The notes under the pieces: generated by a model
Database searches by the model: none
Told to the model about the DNA's origin: nothing
Seen by the model: the letters and a program-made list of their open reading frames with translations, nothing else
Position numbers and translations under genes: made by a program
Shown: positions 43,579 to 52,130 of the stretch, piece by piece
Numbering within the stretch: position 1 is the stretch's first letter
Layout of the letters: each line of letters begins with the position of its first letter
Origin: Alphaproteobacteria bacterium US3C007
GTDB taxonomy: Bacteria; Pseudomonadota; Alphaproteobacteria; Rhodobacterales; Rhodobacteraceae
Reading direction: 5' to 3'
NCBI GenBank assembly: GCA_034423775.1
Contig: CP139918.1
Coordinates: forward strand, 2,542,001-2,606,000
Length of the DNA stretch: 64,000 nucleotides

Positions 43579-45048
43579 TCAGGCAAGCGCCGCGATCTCT
43601 TCGCCGATAACTCGAATGCCAGGTTCAATGGATTTCAGCGGTACCGAAGCGAAACCGAGGCGCAGCTTTCCGTTTCCCCGATCGGGTTCCATATAAAAAA
43701 CGGATCCGTTGTCATAAAGAACGCCTTTGTTCTTTAACCTCGATTCAAGCTCTTTGGTATCAACGTTCGGCCCCACATCGGCCCAGAAACAAGTCCCACC
43801 TTCGCCAGGCGTCAATTGACTTGATGGCATGTGTCGCGAAATGGCATCTTTCATCGCCTGCCATCTGGATCTGTATCGCCGATGCAGGCTGCGAAGGTTC
43901 GCATCGTAATAACCAAGTCCGATGAAATGAGCCATTGCATCCTGTAAAATCGTAGGTGGATGCCGAAGGATCGCGCGCCTGAGAGCTCTCGCTTCGCGGA
44001 TGATATCCGGAGGCGCGACCATGAAGCCCAGCCGAAGCCCCGGGGAAACCGTTTTGGACAGGCTGCCGACATAAATAACCGATCCTGTCTGATCCAAGGC
44101 CAGAACCGAGGGTAGCGTGTCGCGGACGTAGTTCATCTCAGCCTCGTAATCATCCTCGACAATGATCGTTTGGTTTGCTTGCGCCACATCCAGCAATCGC
44201 TTGCGGCGTTCCAGGGACATTGTCACTCCAGTGGGAAATTGGTGGCTGGGGGTGGTGTAGATCATTCCACATTCCGCAGGGATCGTATCGGGGTCCAACC
44301 CCGCCGAATCGACTTTCAGAGCTTGGATGCGGTTGCCCGAAAGCTGAAACGCATTTCGCGCTTCGGGGTATCCAGGCTCCTCTACACCGACAGCGCCGCA
44401 AGTGTCGTGAAAAAGAAGGCCGATGATAAAAAGCGCATTTTGCGCGCCCGCGGTGATCAGAATTTCGTCGGGGCTCACTCGGAGACCACGGTAGCTTAGA
44501 AGGCGCTTGCGCAGCTGTTCGACAAGCGCCGTGCTGTCCGCGCCGTCTGAATCGCCACTCCAGACAGGCAGGCGCTGTTTGTTAAGTGCCAACCGCATGC
44601 ATTCCCGCCAGTTTTGGATTGGGAACTTGTTTGGATCGATCTGGTTGTAAACGAACGGAAAGGGAAATTGGTTCCAGTCAAGGGGATGCTCAATCTTACG
44701 CAAATCAGAAGGACGTTTGCCAAGTGAAGGGAGCCGACTGCTCACAACCGAATTTTCTTGAATAGCGTGTATTTTGACTTCGACAGAACCTCGCACGAAT
44801 TCCAGATTTACAAAATATCCACTGCGGTCCTTTGAGATGACAATACCCATCTCCTTGAGTTGTTCATAAGAGGAAAAAACGGTGTTTCGGGACACACCCA
44901 ACTGGCGGGACAAATCGCGGCATGACGGCAGCGGTTGCCCTGGCCCAATTGTTCCGGTTGAAATTGCTGAACCGATCAACTCACATATCTGAGCCCTGAG
45001 TGGCAAAGGCGAATACTCTGGCAAGTTGAAACGATGGCCAATCTTCAT
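43579..45048 (-). CDS. MocR/GntR-type PLP-dependent transcriptional regulator
   Basis: A 489-residue fusion of a GntR winged helix (about 10-80: LRAQICELIGSAISTGTIGPGQPLPSCRDLSRQLGVSRNTVFSSYEQLKEMGIV) with a class I aminotransferase-like domain (about 140-489). The PLP Lys is in VIYVGSLSKTVSPGLRLGF; TAGAQNALFIIGLLF and TPSHQFPTGVTMSLERR are the usual MocR blocks. Family members sense PLP-amino acid adducts, as in PdxR, GabR and TauR. Located 123 bases upstream of a class III aminotransferase, much like GabR and TauR with their target enzymes. Confidence 0.86.
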   Translation of the reverse strand: MKIGHRFNLPEYSPLPLRAQICELIGSAISTGTIGPGQPLPSCRDLSRQLGVSRNTVFSSYEQLKEMGIVISKDRSGYFVNLEFVRGSVEVKIHAIQENSVVSSRLPSLGKRPSDLRKIEHPLDWNQFPFPFVYNQIDPNKFPIQNWRECMRLALNKQRLPVWSGDSDGADSTALVEQLRKRLLSYRGLRVSPDEILITAGAQNALFIIGLLFHDTCGAVGVEEPGYPEARNAFQLSGNRIQALKVDSAGLDPDTIPAECGMIYTTPSHQFPTGVTMSLERRKRLLDVAQANQTIIVEDDYEAEMNYVRDTLPSVLALDQTGSVIYVGSLSKTVSPGLRLGFMVAPPDIIREARALRRAILRHPPTILQDAMAHFIGLGYYDANLRSLHRRYRSRWQAMKDAISRHMPSSQLTPGEGGTCFWADVGPNVDTKELESRLKNKGVLYDNGSVFYMEPDRGNGKLRLGFASVPLKSIEPGIRVIGEEIAALA

Positions 45049-45150
45049 CTGTCCCTTCTAAAAAAATAACCTGTTCCGTGCAAGTGTGTCAGGCCACCAC
45101 TAAAAAGACGGCAGAAGGCTAAGGTTCTTAATTCCGGACATTGGAACTGA

Positions 45151-45176
45151 TTGCAGCATTAGTCACTTTGGGCTCT
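45151..45176 (+). repeat. dispersed intergenic repeat, copy 2
   Basis: Beginning TTGCAGCATTAGTCACTTTG, it matches 23 of 26 bases of the copy at 40028-40053. It is followed directly by CAGCTGCCATTCGCTGCG, a further part of the repeat. It lies between the MocR gene and the integrase cassette. Confidence 0.6.
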
Positions 45177-45308
45177 CAGCTGCCATTCGCTGCGTATATC
45201 ACAAATGGCAGTGATGCAGAGGAAACCGGACACTCGCAGCTCTGTTAGTATCCACAAATCGACACGGAGTCGGTGCTTGGAGCGGGAGGGATGGATGGAG
45301 GATATCAC

Positions 45309-45941
45309 ATGTCCAAAATCCAACTTCCTGCAATCAAGCCAAAATCCAAGCCCTGGAACAAGGGACGCCTCATCGGTCAGAAACGCCCGCTCCTGCCGAA
45401 ACAGGTCTGGGCCATCAGGGCGCGGCTCGAATTGGCCGGAAATCTCAGAGATCTTGCGTTGTTCAACCTTGCCATCGACAGTAAATTGCGCGGCTGCGAT
45501 CTTGTCCGACTAAGGGTCGGAGACCTCGTGGTCGGCGATCATGTCCGGGAGCGAGTTTCGGTCATCCAGAGCAAGACACAGCGACCAGTTCAATTCGAAG
45601 TCTCGGAAGGCACACGGGATTCCATCTGGAATTGGGTTTGCAGTCCAGCGATGCTGGCGGTCATCCATCTCTTCCCGAGCAGGTTTCATGACCGGCCGCA
45701 TGTGTCGACCAGGCAATATGCCCGGATTGTTCGCCATTGGGTGGCGGCGATTGGTCTTGACCCAAGCGGATACGGCACACATTCACTGCGACGCACCAAG
45801 GCCGCGTTGATTTACCGTAAGACCGGCAATTTACGCGCAGTCCAGCTTTTGCTTGGTCATACAAAGGTGGACAGCACGGTTCGCTACCTCGGTGTCGAAC
45901 TTGCAGACGCGCTGAGTATTGCCGAGAAGATCGACATTTAA
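45309..45941 (+). CDS. compact tyrosine recombinase/integrase
   Basis: A 210-residue integrase holding only the catalytic domain and a short arm. Catalytic residues are visible: Arg61 (KLRGCDLVRL), His158-x-x-Arg161 (THSLRRT), His184 (LLGHTKVDST) and Tyr193 (VRYLG). ATG 45309 has GGAGG seven bases ahead. Such 200-residue integrases, lacking the usual N-terminal core-binding domain, are frequent on Rhodobacterales plasmids and islands. It may mobilise the adjacent recombinase cassette. Confidence 0.85.
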   Translation: MSKIQLPAIKPKSKPWNKGRLIGQKRPLLPKQVWAIRARLELAGNLRDLALFNLAIDSKLRGCDLVRLRVGDLVVGDHVRERVSVIQSKTQRPVQFEVSEGTRDSIWNWVCSPAMLAVIHLFPSRFHDRPHVSTRQYARIVRHWVAAIGLDPSGYGTHSLRRTKAALIYRKTGNLRAVQLLLGHTKVDSTVRYLGVELADALSIAEKIDI

Positions 45942-46129
45942 GGGTAGGGTGGGCGGCAAACGCTGCCCGCCATTCTTTTTAGACCTTTCGCTATGTCTTC
46001 GATCTTCCACTGGACTTCGCTGGCGACAAGAGCGTTACTGACGTCACAGAACACCCAAATCTCCTGCCCGGATTGTCGGGCTTTGGTCAGTACGGGGCGT
46101 GGATGCCTCGCGACTGGACGGAGATCAGA

Positions 46130-46399
46130 ATGACCGAACAAATTACAGAAGCCCCTTCAGCGCTCCCGTCAGGAGTCAGGCCCACTGGGCAGCCTGGTAG
46201 ACCCAAGAGCGATACCTTGCGCAGACTGTTGTCGCGCCGGCATGGGGCGACCGTTGCACAGCTTCAGAAACAACTTGGGTGGCAGCCTCATACGGTTCGT
46301 GCTGCGATCTCGCGCCTGAGATCGTCGGGCCTGTCGCTCGAACTCAACTGGTCTGGCAAGGTCGCCCGCTACCGCGCCGTGTCTGGCGAAGAGCGATGA
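46130..46399 (+). CDS. DUF3489-type small protein of a recombinase cassette
   Basis: An 89-residue protein with a Pro-rich head and a winged-helix-like body: SDTLRRLLSRRHGATVAQLQKQLGWQPHTVRAAISRLRSSGLSLE. This is the DUF3489 pattern. It probably binds DNA. Its stop overlaps the start of the DUF2924 gene by ATGA, the first of two such overlaps that tie three genes together. Confidence 0.78.
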   Translation: MTEQITEAPSALPSGVRPTGQPGRPKSDTLRRLLSRRHGATVAQLQKQLGWQPHTVRAAISRLRSSGLSLELNWSGKVARYRAVSGEER

Positions 46400-46848
46400 A
46401 GGTGAGTGCCATCACTCTGGACATCCCGCAACTCGAAGAGGCAGATGCCGCCATGCTTAGAAGGCTTTGGACGGAGATCATAGGGAGCGCGCCGCCGAAA
46501 ACCTTCACTGGACGCCTGATGCGGTTAGCGCTGGCATGGGATGCCCAAGCGGCGAGGGAGGGCCGCGAGCCAGTCAAAACTCGGCAAGAGTGGAACCGCA
46601 TTATCAAGAGAAGAGGGGGTGGCGCTACTAACAGCCCCGCCAAAACTCCACCAAATCCGATAGCCAGCGGTGGGACCCGCATCTTAAAGAATTGGGGCGG
46701 TACCGCGCATGAAGTATTGGTGACCGAAGACGGCGCCTCCTGGAACGGGCAGACCTATTCCTCACTATCAGCCGTTGCGCGAGCAATGACTGGCACAAAT
46801 CGGAACGGGCCAAAGTTCTTCGGGCTGCGTGAGGGGAGAAAGTCATGA
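46396..46848 (+). CDS. DUF2924-type protein of a recombinase cassette
   Basis: A 150-residue protein. The N-terminal half (LRRLWTEIIGSAPPKTFTGRLMRLALAWDAQAA) and the C-terminal block HEVLVTEDGASWNGQTYSSLSAVARAMTGTNRNGPKFFGLR are the DUF2924 signature; the latter resembles a small DNA-binding RAMA-like fold. ATG 46396 overlaps the DUF3489 stop and its own stop overlaps the recombinase ATG. Members regularly precede large serine recombinases, suggesting a cofactor or directionality role. Confidence 0.8.
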   Translation: MKVSAITLDIPQLEEADAAMLRRLWTEIIGSAPPKTFTGRLMRLALAWDAQAAREGREPVKTRQEWNRIIKRRGGGATNSPAKTPPNPIASGGTRILKNWGGTAHEVLVTEDGASWNGQTYSSLSAVARAMTGTNRNGPKFFGLREGRKS

Positions 46849-48527
46849 TCCGCAAGCGCTGCGCCATCTATACGCGCAAGTCGACAGAGGAGGGGCTTGA
46901 GCAGAGCTTCAACTCGCTCGATGCCCAACGGGAAGCCTGTGCGGCCTATATCCTCAGTCAAAAACACGAAGGCTGGGCCGAGCTTAGTGACAGGTATGAT
47001 GATGGCGGCTTCTCTGGCGGTTCAATGGAACGTCCCGGCCTACAACAGCTGCTCGAAGACGTCAGGGCAGGGCGGATCGATGTCATTGTCGTTTATAAGG
47101 TAGACCGACTGACGCGAGCGCTGTCGGACTTCGCGAAGATGGTCGATGTGTTTGACGGGGCAGAGGTGTCGTTTGTGTCTGTGACGCAAGCGTTTAATAC
47201 CACGTCATCAATGGGTCGCCTGACCCTGAACGTGCTTTTGTCCTTTGCGCAGTTTGAGCGCGAGGTGACGGCTGAGAGGATCCGTGACAAAGTAGCCGCC
47301 TCCAAACGCAAAGGAATGTGGATGGGCGGTGCCATTCCCCTTGGGTACGATGTGGAGGACAAAGCGCTGGTGGTGAGCCCGACAGAAGCTACTGCGATCC
47401 GAACGATCTTTGCGGAATATCTCGCGCTAGGATCGGTACGCCAATTGCGCGCACGGCTTGATGCATTGGGCATCGTCAGCAAACAACGAACCAATCGGTT
47501 TGGTCGGGTCAGTGGTGGTACGACCTTCTCGCGCGGGGCCCTCTACAACATCCTGCGCAATCCAATCTACATCGGCAAAGTCCGGCACAAGGAGGAACTG
47601 CACGAAGGATTGCATGAGGCGATCATCGATGACGCCACCTGGAAGCTGGTTCAAACTCAACTAGCGGATCATGGTGGCAAAAAGATCAGGTCGACCCGGC
47701 GACCCGCCACGCGTCTTCTGGATGGGGTTCTATTCGACGCAAAAGGTCGAGCGATGCGAACGACTTACGCCAGCAAGTCAATCCACACAGATGGGACAAC
47801 CCGAACGAAGCGATACTGGTATTACATGACGGCAGTGTCCGTTTCGGAAAACAAAACAGAGACCGAGCGCTTTCCAGCGGATGAGATCGAACGGGTTGTG
47901 ATGAACGCGCTGAACGAGCGGCTCGCTGATATGCGGTGGCTAGCGGATCAGATTAACGGGCAGGTAAGAGAAACAACCGCGGTCTGCATTTTACGGACAA
48001 TTGAACAGCGCGTCGTGGATGAGGACATCATCAACGACGATGCTCAAGCACGAGACTTCCTGAGCATCATTGATCGTATCGACGCTCACAAAAAACGGTT
48101 GGTCGTCTCGCTGAACTTCGCGGCGCTCGCGGAACCTGATGCCACTCACACACCAATATCCGCAACCTTCGAGATCCCGTTCCAAAAGCGTCAGAACGGA
48201 TGTGCCAAACCGATCGTCATTGCCGCCGAACACGCTCCGCAACAGGACCCAGACCTTATTGCACTGATTGCAGACGCAAGACGGTGGGCAAGTGAACTCC
48301 TTGAAGGGAGAGCGTCTTCGATCCAGCAGATAACTGAACGGGAAGGTCTGCGTAGCGGATCGGTCAGCCGCATTCTTCCGCTTGCCTGGCTGGCGCCAGA
48401 CATTTCAACGGCGATTCTGGAAGGTCGTCAGCCACCGCATCTCACCGCGAAAACACTACGCGCGCTTCCCGAGCTGCCATCGGATTGGGCCGAGCAGCAA
48501 CGTATCCTTGGATTTGCGCAATCTTGA
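46845..48527 (+). CDS. large serine recombinase
   Basis: A 560-residue serine recombinase. Residues 1-150 form the resolvase domain (CAIYTRKSTEEG with nucleophile Ser13, SLDAQREACAAYI, DVIVVYKVDRLTR, FVSVTQAFNTTSSMGRLTLNVLLSFAQFERE). Residues about 170-290 form the Recombinase domain (GYDVEDKALVVSPTEATAIRTIFAEYL) and the C-terminal part is coiled-coil and basic. There is no obvious zinc ribbon with four Cys. It is likely to integrate or excise the cassette; tRNA-Tyr lies 187 bases downstream. Confidence 0.87.
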   Translation: MIRKRCAIYTRKSTEEGLEQSFNSLDAQREACAAYILSQKHEGWAELSDRYDDGGFSGGSMERPGLQQLLEDVRAGRIDVIVVYKVDRLTRALSDFAKMVDVFDGAEVSFVSVTQAFNTTSSMGRLTLNVLLSFAQFEREVTAERIRDKVAASKRKGMWMGGAIPLGYDVEDKALVVSPTEATAIRTIFAEYLALGSVRQLRARLDALGIVSKQRTNRFGRVSGGTTFSRGALYNILRNPIYIGKVRHKEELHEGLHEAIIDDATWKLVQTQLADHGGKKIRSTRRPATRLLDGVLFDAKGRAMRTTYASKSIHTDGTTRTKRYWYYMTAVSVSENKTETERFPADEIERVVMNALNERLADMRWLADQINGQVRETTAVCILRTIEQRVVDEDIINDDAQARDFLSIIDRIDAHKKRLVVSLNFAALAEPDATHTPISATFEIPFQKRQNGCAKPIVIAAEHAPQQDPDLIALIADARRWASELLEGRASSIQQITEREGLRSGSVSRILPLAWLAPDISTAILEGRQPPHLTAKTLRALPELPSDWAEQQRILGFAQS

Positions 48528-48713
48528 GTTCGTTTTGAGCAGCTCAAGACCACACGTGCAAATGCCCCGCTGAGACTTTCCCCAAAACAACCCCGAAAGT
48601 GCTGAGATCAGAGGCGATTTGTGAGGTCTCTGGCGCACCACTTCCCCATAACCCACGGAAATATAGACACTCTTCCGCACAAGCGCACCGTCGATAGTTT
48701 TAGGAAGTCTGAA

Positions 48714-48797
48714 TGGTGGGCGACCCTGGAATCGAACCAGGCGTGCGTCTCCGCGAGGGAGTTACAGTCCCCTGCCACACCTTGCGGCCTGTCGCCC
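48714..48797 (-). tRNA. tRNA-Tyr(GTA)
   Basis: On the minus strand an 84-base class II tRNA with acceptor GGGCGAC/GTCGCCC, an anticodon loop around CTGTAAC (anticodon GTA), a long variable arm (CGCGGAGACGCACG region), T-arm CCTGG-TTCGATT-CCAGG and an encoded CCA end. It looks intact. Confidence 0.93.
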
Positions 48798-48974
48798 ACT
48801 GCTCTCTTGAAAGAGCACACTGCCTCGTACAAGGGGAAAAACACGAGGTCAACCTGAAATTTATCACGCGTCCAAATCAGTTTATCCTGCATCAAAAAAA
48901 CGATGTTTTTGTCGGAATTACCCGGTTGACGCACCGTGACGATTAGCGCGTGTTCAGAGCATTCATATCAAGGC

Positions 48975-49466
48975 TTAGGGAAAGGCCTCTGGTTTGGTAC
49001 TGCGCGCCATATGATCCAAAACGGCATTTACAAATTTTGCCTCTTTTCCTTCTGGGTAAAAAGCTGAGGCAACTTCCATATATTCGGATATAATCACTTT
49101 CGGAGGAGCCTCACCGTCTAAAAGCTCGGCTCCGGCAGCCCGAAATAGGGCACGCAAGGCTGGGTCTAACCGCCCCAATGGCCATTTTGCAACCAAAGCC
49201 TGATCGGTCAATTGGTCGATAGGCGCCTGTAGGTTTACGGCCTTAGTGATTATATTTTTAAATAGGTCAACATCGCCCTCAACGAGCAGATCGCCCTCAT
49301 AGTCAGCGCCGAAGCGATGGTCTAGAAATTCGGTGCAGATGGTTTCGCTGGTTTGACCAGAGCTTTCCATCTGAAACAGCGCTTGCATCGCATAAAGTCG
49401 GCTTGCACTTTTCATCTTACGCTTTTGATTTCCACTTATCGTAAAAGCGGTATCGGAATTTGTCAT
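48975..49466 (-). CDS. nusB: transcription antitermination factor NusB
   Basis: A 163-residue all-helical protein with NusB blocks: SASRLYAMQALFQMESSG at the start, LADQALVAKWPLGRLDPALRALFRAAGAELL-like centre (LTDQALVAKWPLGRLDPALRAL) and PPKVIISEYMEVASAFYPEGKEAKFVNAVLDHMAR at the end. It binds boxA RNA with NusE for rRNA antitermination. The start overlaps the ribH stop by 4 bases. A start at the second Met (MKSASR) is possible. The ribBX-ribH-nusB order is widespread in alphaproteobacteria. Confidence 0.93.
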   Translation of the reverse strand: MTNSDTAFTISGNQKRKMKSASRLYAMQALFQMESSGQTSETICTEFLDHRFGADYEGDLLVEGDVDLFKNIITKAVNLQAPIDQLTDQALVAKWPLGRLDPALRALFRAAGAELLDGEAPPKVIISEYMEVASAFYPEGKEAKFVNAVLDHMARSTKPEAFP

Positions 49467-49993
49467 AATAGGCCTGTCTTGGGGGCTAAGGGGCCGGGGG
49501 CAAACCCGATTTTCTTTTGGTCACCTGACCAGGCGCGGCTATGCGCGATCAGATGCAACGCTGCGGCAGCGGCGCCTCCGCCTTTATTTTGCGCCTTCGG
49601 ATCAGCGCGCGTTTCGGCTTGGAGGCGGTTTTCAACCGTTAAAATACCATTGCCAATGCAAAGCCCTTGCAGACCCAGAAGCGTAATAGCCCGCGAACTG
49701 TCATTGCATACGGTTTCATAATGCGTGGTCTCACCGCGAATAACGCAGCCCAGCGCGACATAGCCATCAAATTTCTGCAAGCGCTCGGCGATGCCGATCG
49801 CGGTCGGAATCTCTAAAGCGCCAGGGACTTCGGCCATCTCGAACGTGCCCCCCACATCCGCGATTTGCTGCGTGGCCCCTTGCAAAAGATTATCGGCAAT
49901 ATCTTTGTAATAAGGCGCCACCACGATCAAAAGCTTGACCGGTTGCTCAAAGCTTGGCTGAGCTAGCGTGTAATGTTGTTCTGACTGCGCCAT
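49463..49993 (-). CDS. ribH: 6,7-dimethyl-8-ribityllumazine synthase
   Basis: A 176-residue lumazine synthase that joins 5-amino-6-ribitylaminouracil and dihydroxybutanone phosphate. Blocks are LLIVVAPYYKDIADNLLQGA, MAEVPGALEIPTAI, GYVALGCVIRGETTHYETV (phosphate and catalytic region) and GNGILTVENRLQAETRA. Its start abuts the ribBX stop. It acts right after the ribBX product in riboflavin synthesis. Confidence 0.94.
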   Translation of the reverse strand: MAQSEQHYTLAQPSFEQPVKLLIVVAPYYKDIADNLLQGATQQIADVGGTFEMAEVPGALEIPTAIGIAERLQKFDGYVALGCVIRGETTHYETVCNDSSRAITLLGLQGLCIGNGILTVENRLQAETRADPKAQNKGGGAAAAALHLIAHSRAWSGDQKKIGFAPGPLAPKTGLL

Positions 49994-51117
49994 TACCCTA
50001 ACACCGATATTTTGCGCGTTGACACAATTTCCAGCCCATAGGCGTCTAAACCCACAACTTTAGGAATCGGAGAGTTGGTCAGAAGTTCTAGCTTGGACAG
50101 GCCGAGCGAAGATAATATCTGCGCGCCAAGCCCGTATTGGCGTAATTTCTTGGGCGAGCTTTCTTCACTACTTTCTAATTTCATCGCTGTGTCGCGCAAT
50201 AAAACCACAACACCGCGACCCTCGCGCGCGACCAATTTCATGGCATCGCCAAATTCAGCGGCGCGCCCATTGGGGCCAGTGCCAATAATGTCGAGCATAG
50301 GGTCCAATGCGTGCATCCGCACCAATACAGGGTCAGATCCCGAAAGATCGCCTTTGCAAAGCGCAATATGCTCATCCCCGTGGGTTTCATCTACGTAACT
50401 GCGCATCACCCAACTGCCGCCAAATTCTGATATGATTTCTTTCTCGCTTTGAACCCGTACCAAGTTGTCATGCCGCCGGCGATAGGCGATCAAATCGCTG
50501 ATTGTACCAATTTTCAGTCCATGACGCTGCGCGAAGCCGACCAAATCGGGCAGGCGCGACATGGTGCCATCCTCATTCATGATCTCGCATATTACCCCGG
50601 AAGGGTTCAAACCGGCCAAACGGCTGATGTCAACGGCGGCTTCAGTATGACCGGCGCGCACCAACACACCGCCTGTGCGTGCGCGCAAAGGAAAAACATG
50701 GCCTGGAGTCGCGATATCTGACGCAGATTTTGACGCGTCGATCGCCACCGAAACGGTGCGGGCCCGATCCTGCGCGGATATGCCTGTCGTCACCCCTTCG
50801 CGTGCCTCGATTGAGACCGTGAACGCGGTTTCGTGGCGCGATGAATTATGCGTACTCATAAGTTGTAGCCCAAGCTGGTCAATCCGATCAGAGGTCAGAC
50901 ATAAGCAAACCAACCCACGCCCATGCTGTGCCATAAAATTGATCGCATCCGGTGTGGCCATTTGGCCAGGTATCACGAGGTCGCCTTCATTCTCACGATC
51001 TTCATGGTCAACAAGAACAAACATCTTGCCGTTTCGGGCGTCTTCGATGATCTCCTCGATCGAAGAGATCATGTCGCTATAGGCGTTCTCGACCTCGCCC
51101 GCAGTTTCATAATTCAT
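49993..51117 (-). CDS. ribB: 3,4-dihydroxy-2-butanone-4-phosphate synthase with degenerate GTP cyclohydrolase II domain (RibBX)
   Basis: A 374-residue fusion. Residues about 15-215 are a complete DHBP synthase: VLVDHEDRENEGDLVIPGQMAT, HGRGLVCLCLT, FTVSIEA and HVFPLRARTGGVLVRAGHTEAAVD. The C-terminal part (about 225-374) keeps the GCH II outline (HIALCKGDL, RQYGLGAQILSSLGLSKLELLTNSP) but lacks the zinc Cys trio (normally in a GDVFGSLRCDCG-type loop; here SDPVLVRMHALDPML) and the RQEGRGIGL arginine loop. It therefore should not have cyclohydrolase activity, as described for proteobacterial RibBX proteins. A separate RibA is expected elsewhere. Confidence 0.9.
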   Translation of the reverse strand: MNYETAGEVENAYSDMISSIEEIIEDARNGKMFVLVDHEDRENEGDLVIPGQMATPDAINFMAQHGRGLVCLCLTSDRIDQLGLQLMSTHNSSRHETAFTVSIEAREGVTTGISAQDRARTVSVAIDASKSASDIATPGHVFPLRARTGGVLVRAGHTEAAVDISRLAGLNPSGVICEIMNEDGTMSRLPDLVGFAQRHGLKIGTISDLIAYRRRHDNLVRVQSEKEIISEFGGSWVMRSYVDETHGDEHIALCKGDLSGSDPVLVRMHALDPMLDIIGTGPNGRAAEFGDAMKLVAREGRGVVVLLRDTAMKLESSEESSPKKLRQYGLGAQILSSLGLSKLELLTNSPIPKVVGLDAYGLEIVSTRKISVLG

Positions 51118-51252
51118 GGCTATGCTCCAGCGCTTTGGCCCTGCTTTAGTGGGTTTAAAAAGATTTGACCAGAGGCAGTATTGCTTTTGAACTGTACTCT
51201 GAACCGACAGCTTCTTTTCTTAAGCTGGAAGCTGGACGTTTTATTTTTCGGA

Positions 51253-52029
51253 TCAAGATTGTAAGGAATAAAGCGAAACCGCTGCTGCGTTCGAAACATT
51301 CAACGATCCGAAGCTTTTAGCAGACTGTATTCTCGCCAAAACATTCACGGTCTCTTTTGTGCGCTGTCGCAAGCCTGGCCCTTCGGCGCCCAACACAAGC
51401 GCAAGAGGTCGGTCGCGTTTACCGACGCTCGCTTGCTCGATCGTGAGATTGGCCTCTCCATCGAGCCCGATAACCCAATATCCCATTTCTTGCAGCGCAA
51501 TGATCGTATCGCTTAAATTACGCAGGCGCAGGTAGGGTTGGCGTTCCAATGCGCCGCTGGCAGTTTTTGCTAGGGCTCCAGTTTCTGGGGCGCTATGCCT
51601 TTGGGTGCCAATCACCGCATTGGCACCAAAGACTTCTGCAGATCGCAAAATCGCGCCCACATTATGCGGGTCGGTGACTTGATCCAACAAGACCAAACGC
51701 GGCGCGCCGTCACCCGCGGCCAAGGCAACATCCTGAAGGCTACCCCAGTTAAGCGGTTTCACCTCTAAAGCAGCCCCTTGATGCACTGAGCCGCTGTCTA
51801 GGGGCGCGGCAAAGCTGCGGGGATCGGAAAATTCAGGTTCGATACCCGCCACAGCGATTGCCTCTGCCAATTTATCGGCCGCGTTTTTGCTGACCACCAG
51901 CCGTAGTTTTTCACGTTGCGGGTTTCTAAGCGCATCTTGAACAGCGTGGATGCCAAACAACCAGATGGTTTCTTGGCTGGCAGCCTTTTTTTGTTGCTCT
52001 TTCTGAACAACCCATTTGGGTTTTCTCAT
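51253..52029 (-). CDS. rlmB: 23S rRNA (guanosine-2'-O)-methyltransferase, TrmH/SpoU family
   Basis: A 258-residue SPOUT methyltransferase. An N-terminal L30e-like substrate domain (IWLFGIHAVQDALRNPQREKLRLVVSK) is followed by the knot: LVLLDQVTDPHNVGAILRSAEVFGA (motif 1), LALVLGAEGPGLRQRTKE (motif 2) and SFGSLNVSNAAAVSLY (motif 3). RlmB methylates G2251 of 23S rRNA. ATG 52029 (MRKPKW) is used; the frame is open 25 codons upstream without a good site. Note that the usual first word of motif 3, I/PM, is here I-Q-S, and SLN V S is retained. Confidence 0.88.
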   Translation of the reverse strand: MRKPKWVVQKEQQKKAASQETIWLFGIHAVQDALRNPQREKLRLVVSKNAADKLAEAIAVAGIEPEFSDPRSFAAPLDSGSVHQGAALEVKPLNWGSLQDVALAAGDGAPRLVLLDQVTDPHNVGAILRSAEVFGANAVIGTQRHSAPETGALAKTASGALERQPYLRLRNLSDTIIALQEMGYWVIGLDGEANLTIEQASVGKRDRPLALVLGAEGPGLRQRTKETVNVLARIQSAKSFGSLNVSNAAAVSLYSLQS

Positions 52030-52130
52030 GATGTCACTCTGCTCTATCCTTAGCGTATGCAGCCCGCTATCATAGACCGAGGGCACGAACCAGAGGGAAG
52101 CCAAGTTTCATCTGGTAGATCATTCCAGGG

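Noticed and set aside
51118..51252. FMN riboswitch ahead of ribBX
   Set aside because: The conserved RFN core (AGGGYGAA and ACCGGCGGT-type words) is not found on the minus strand of this gap.
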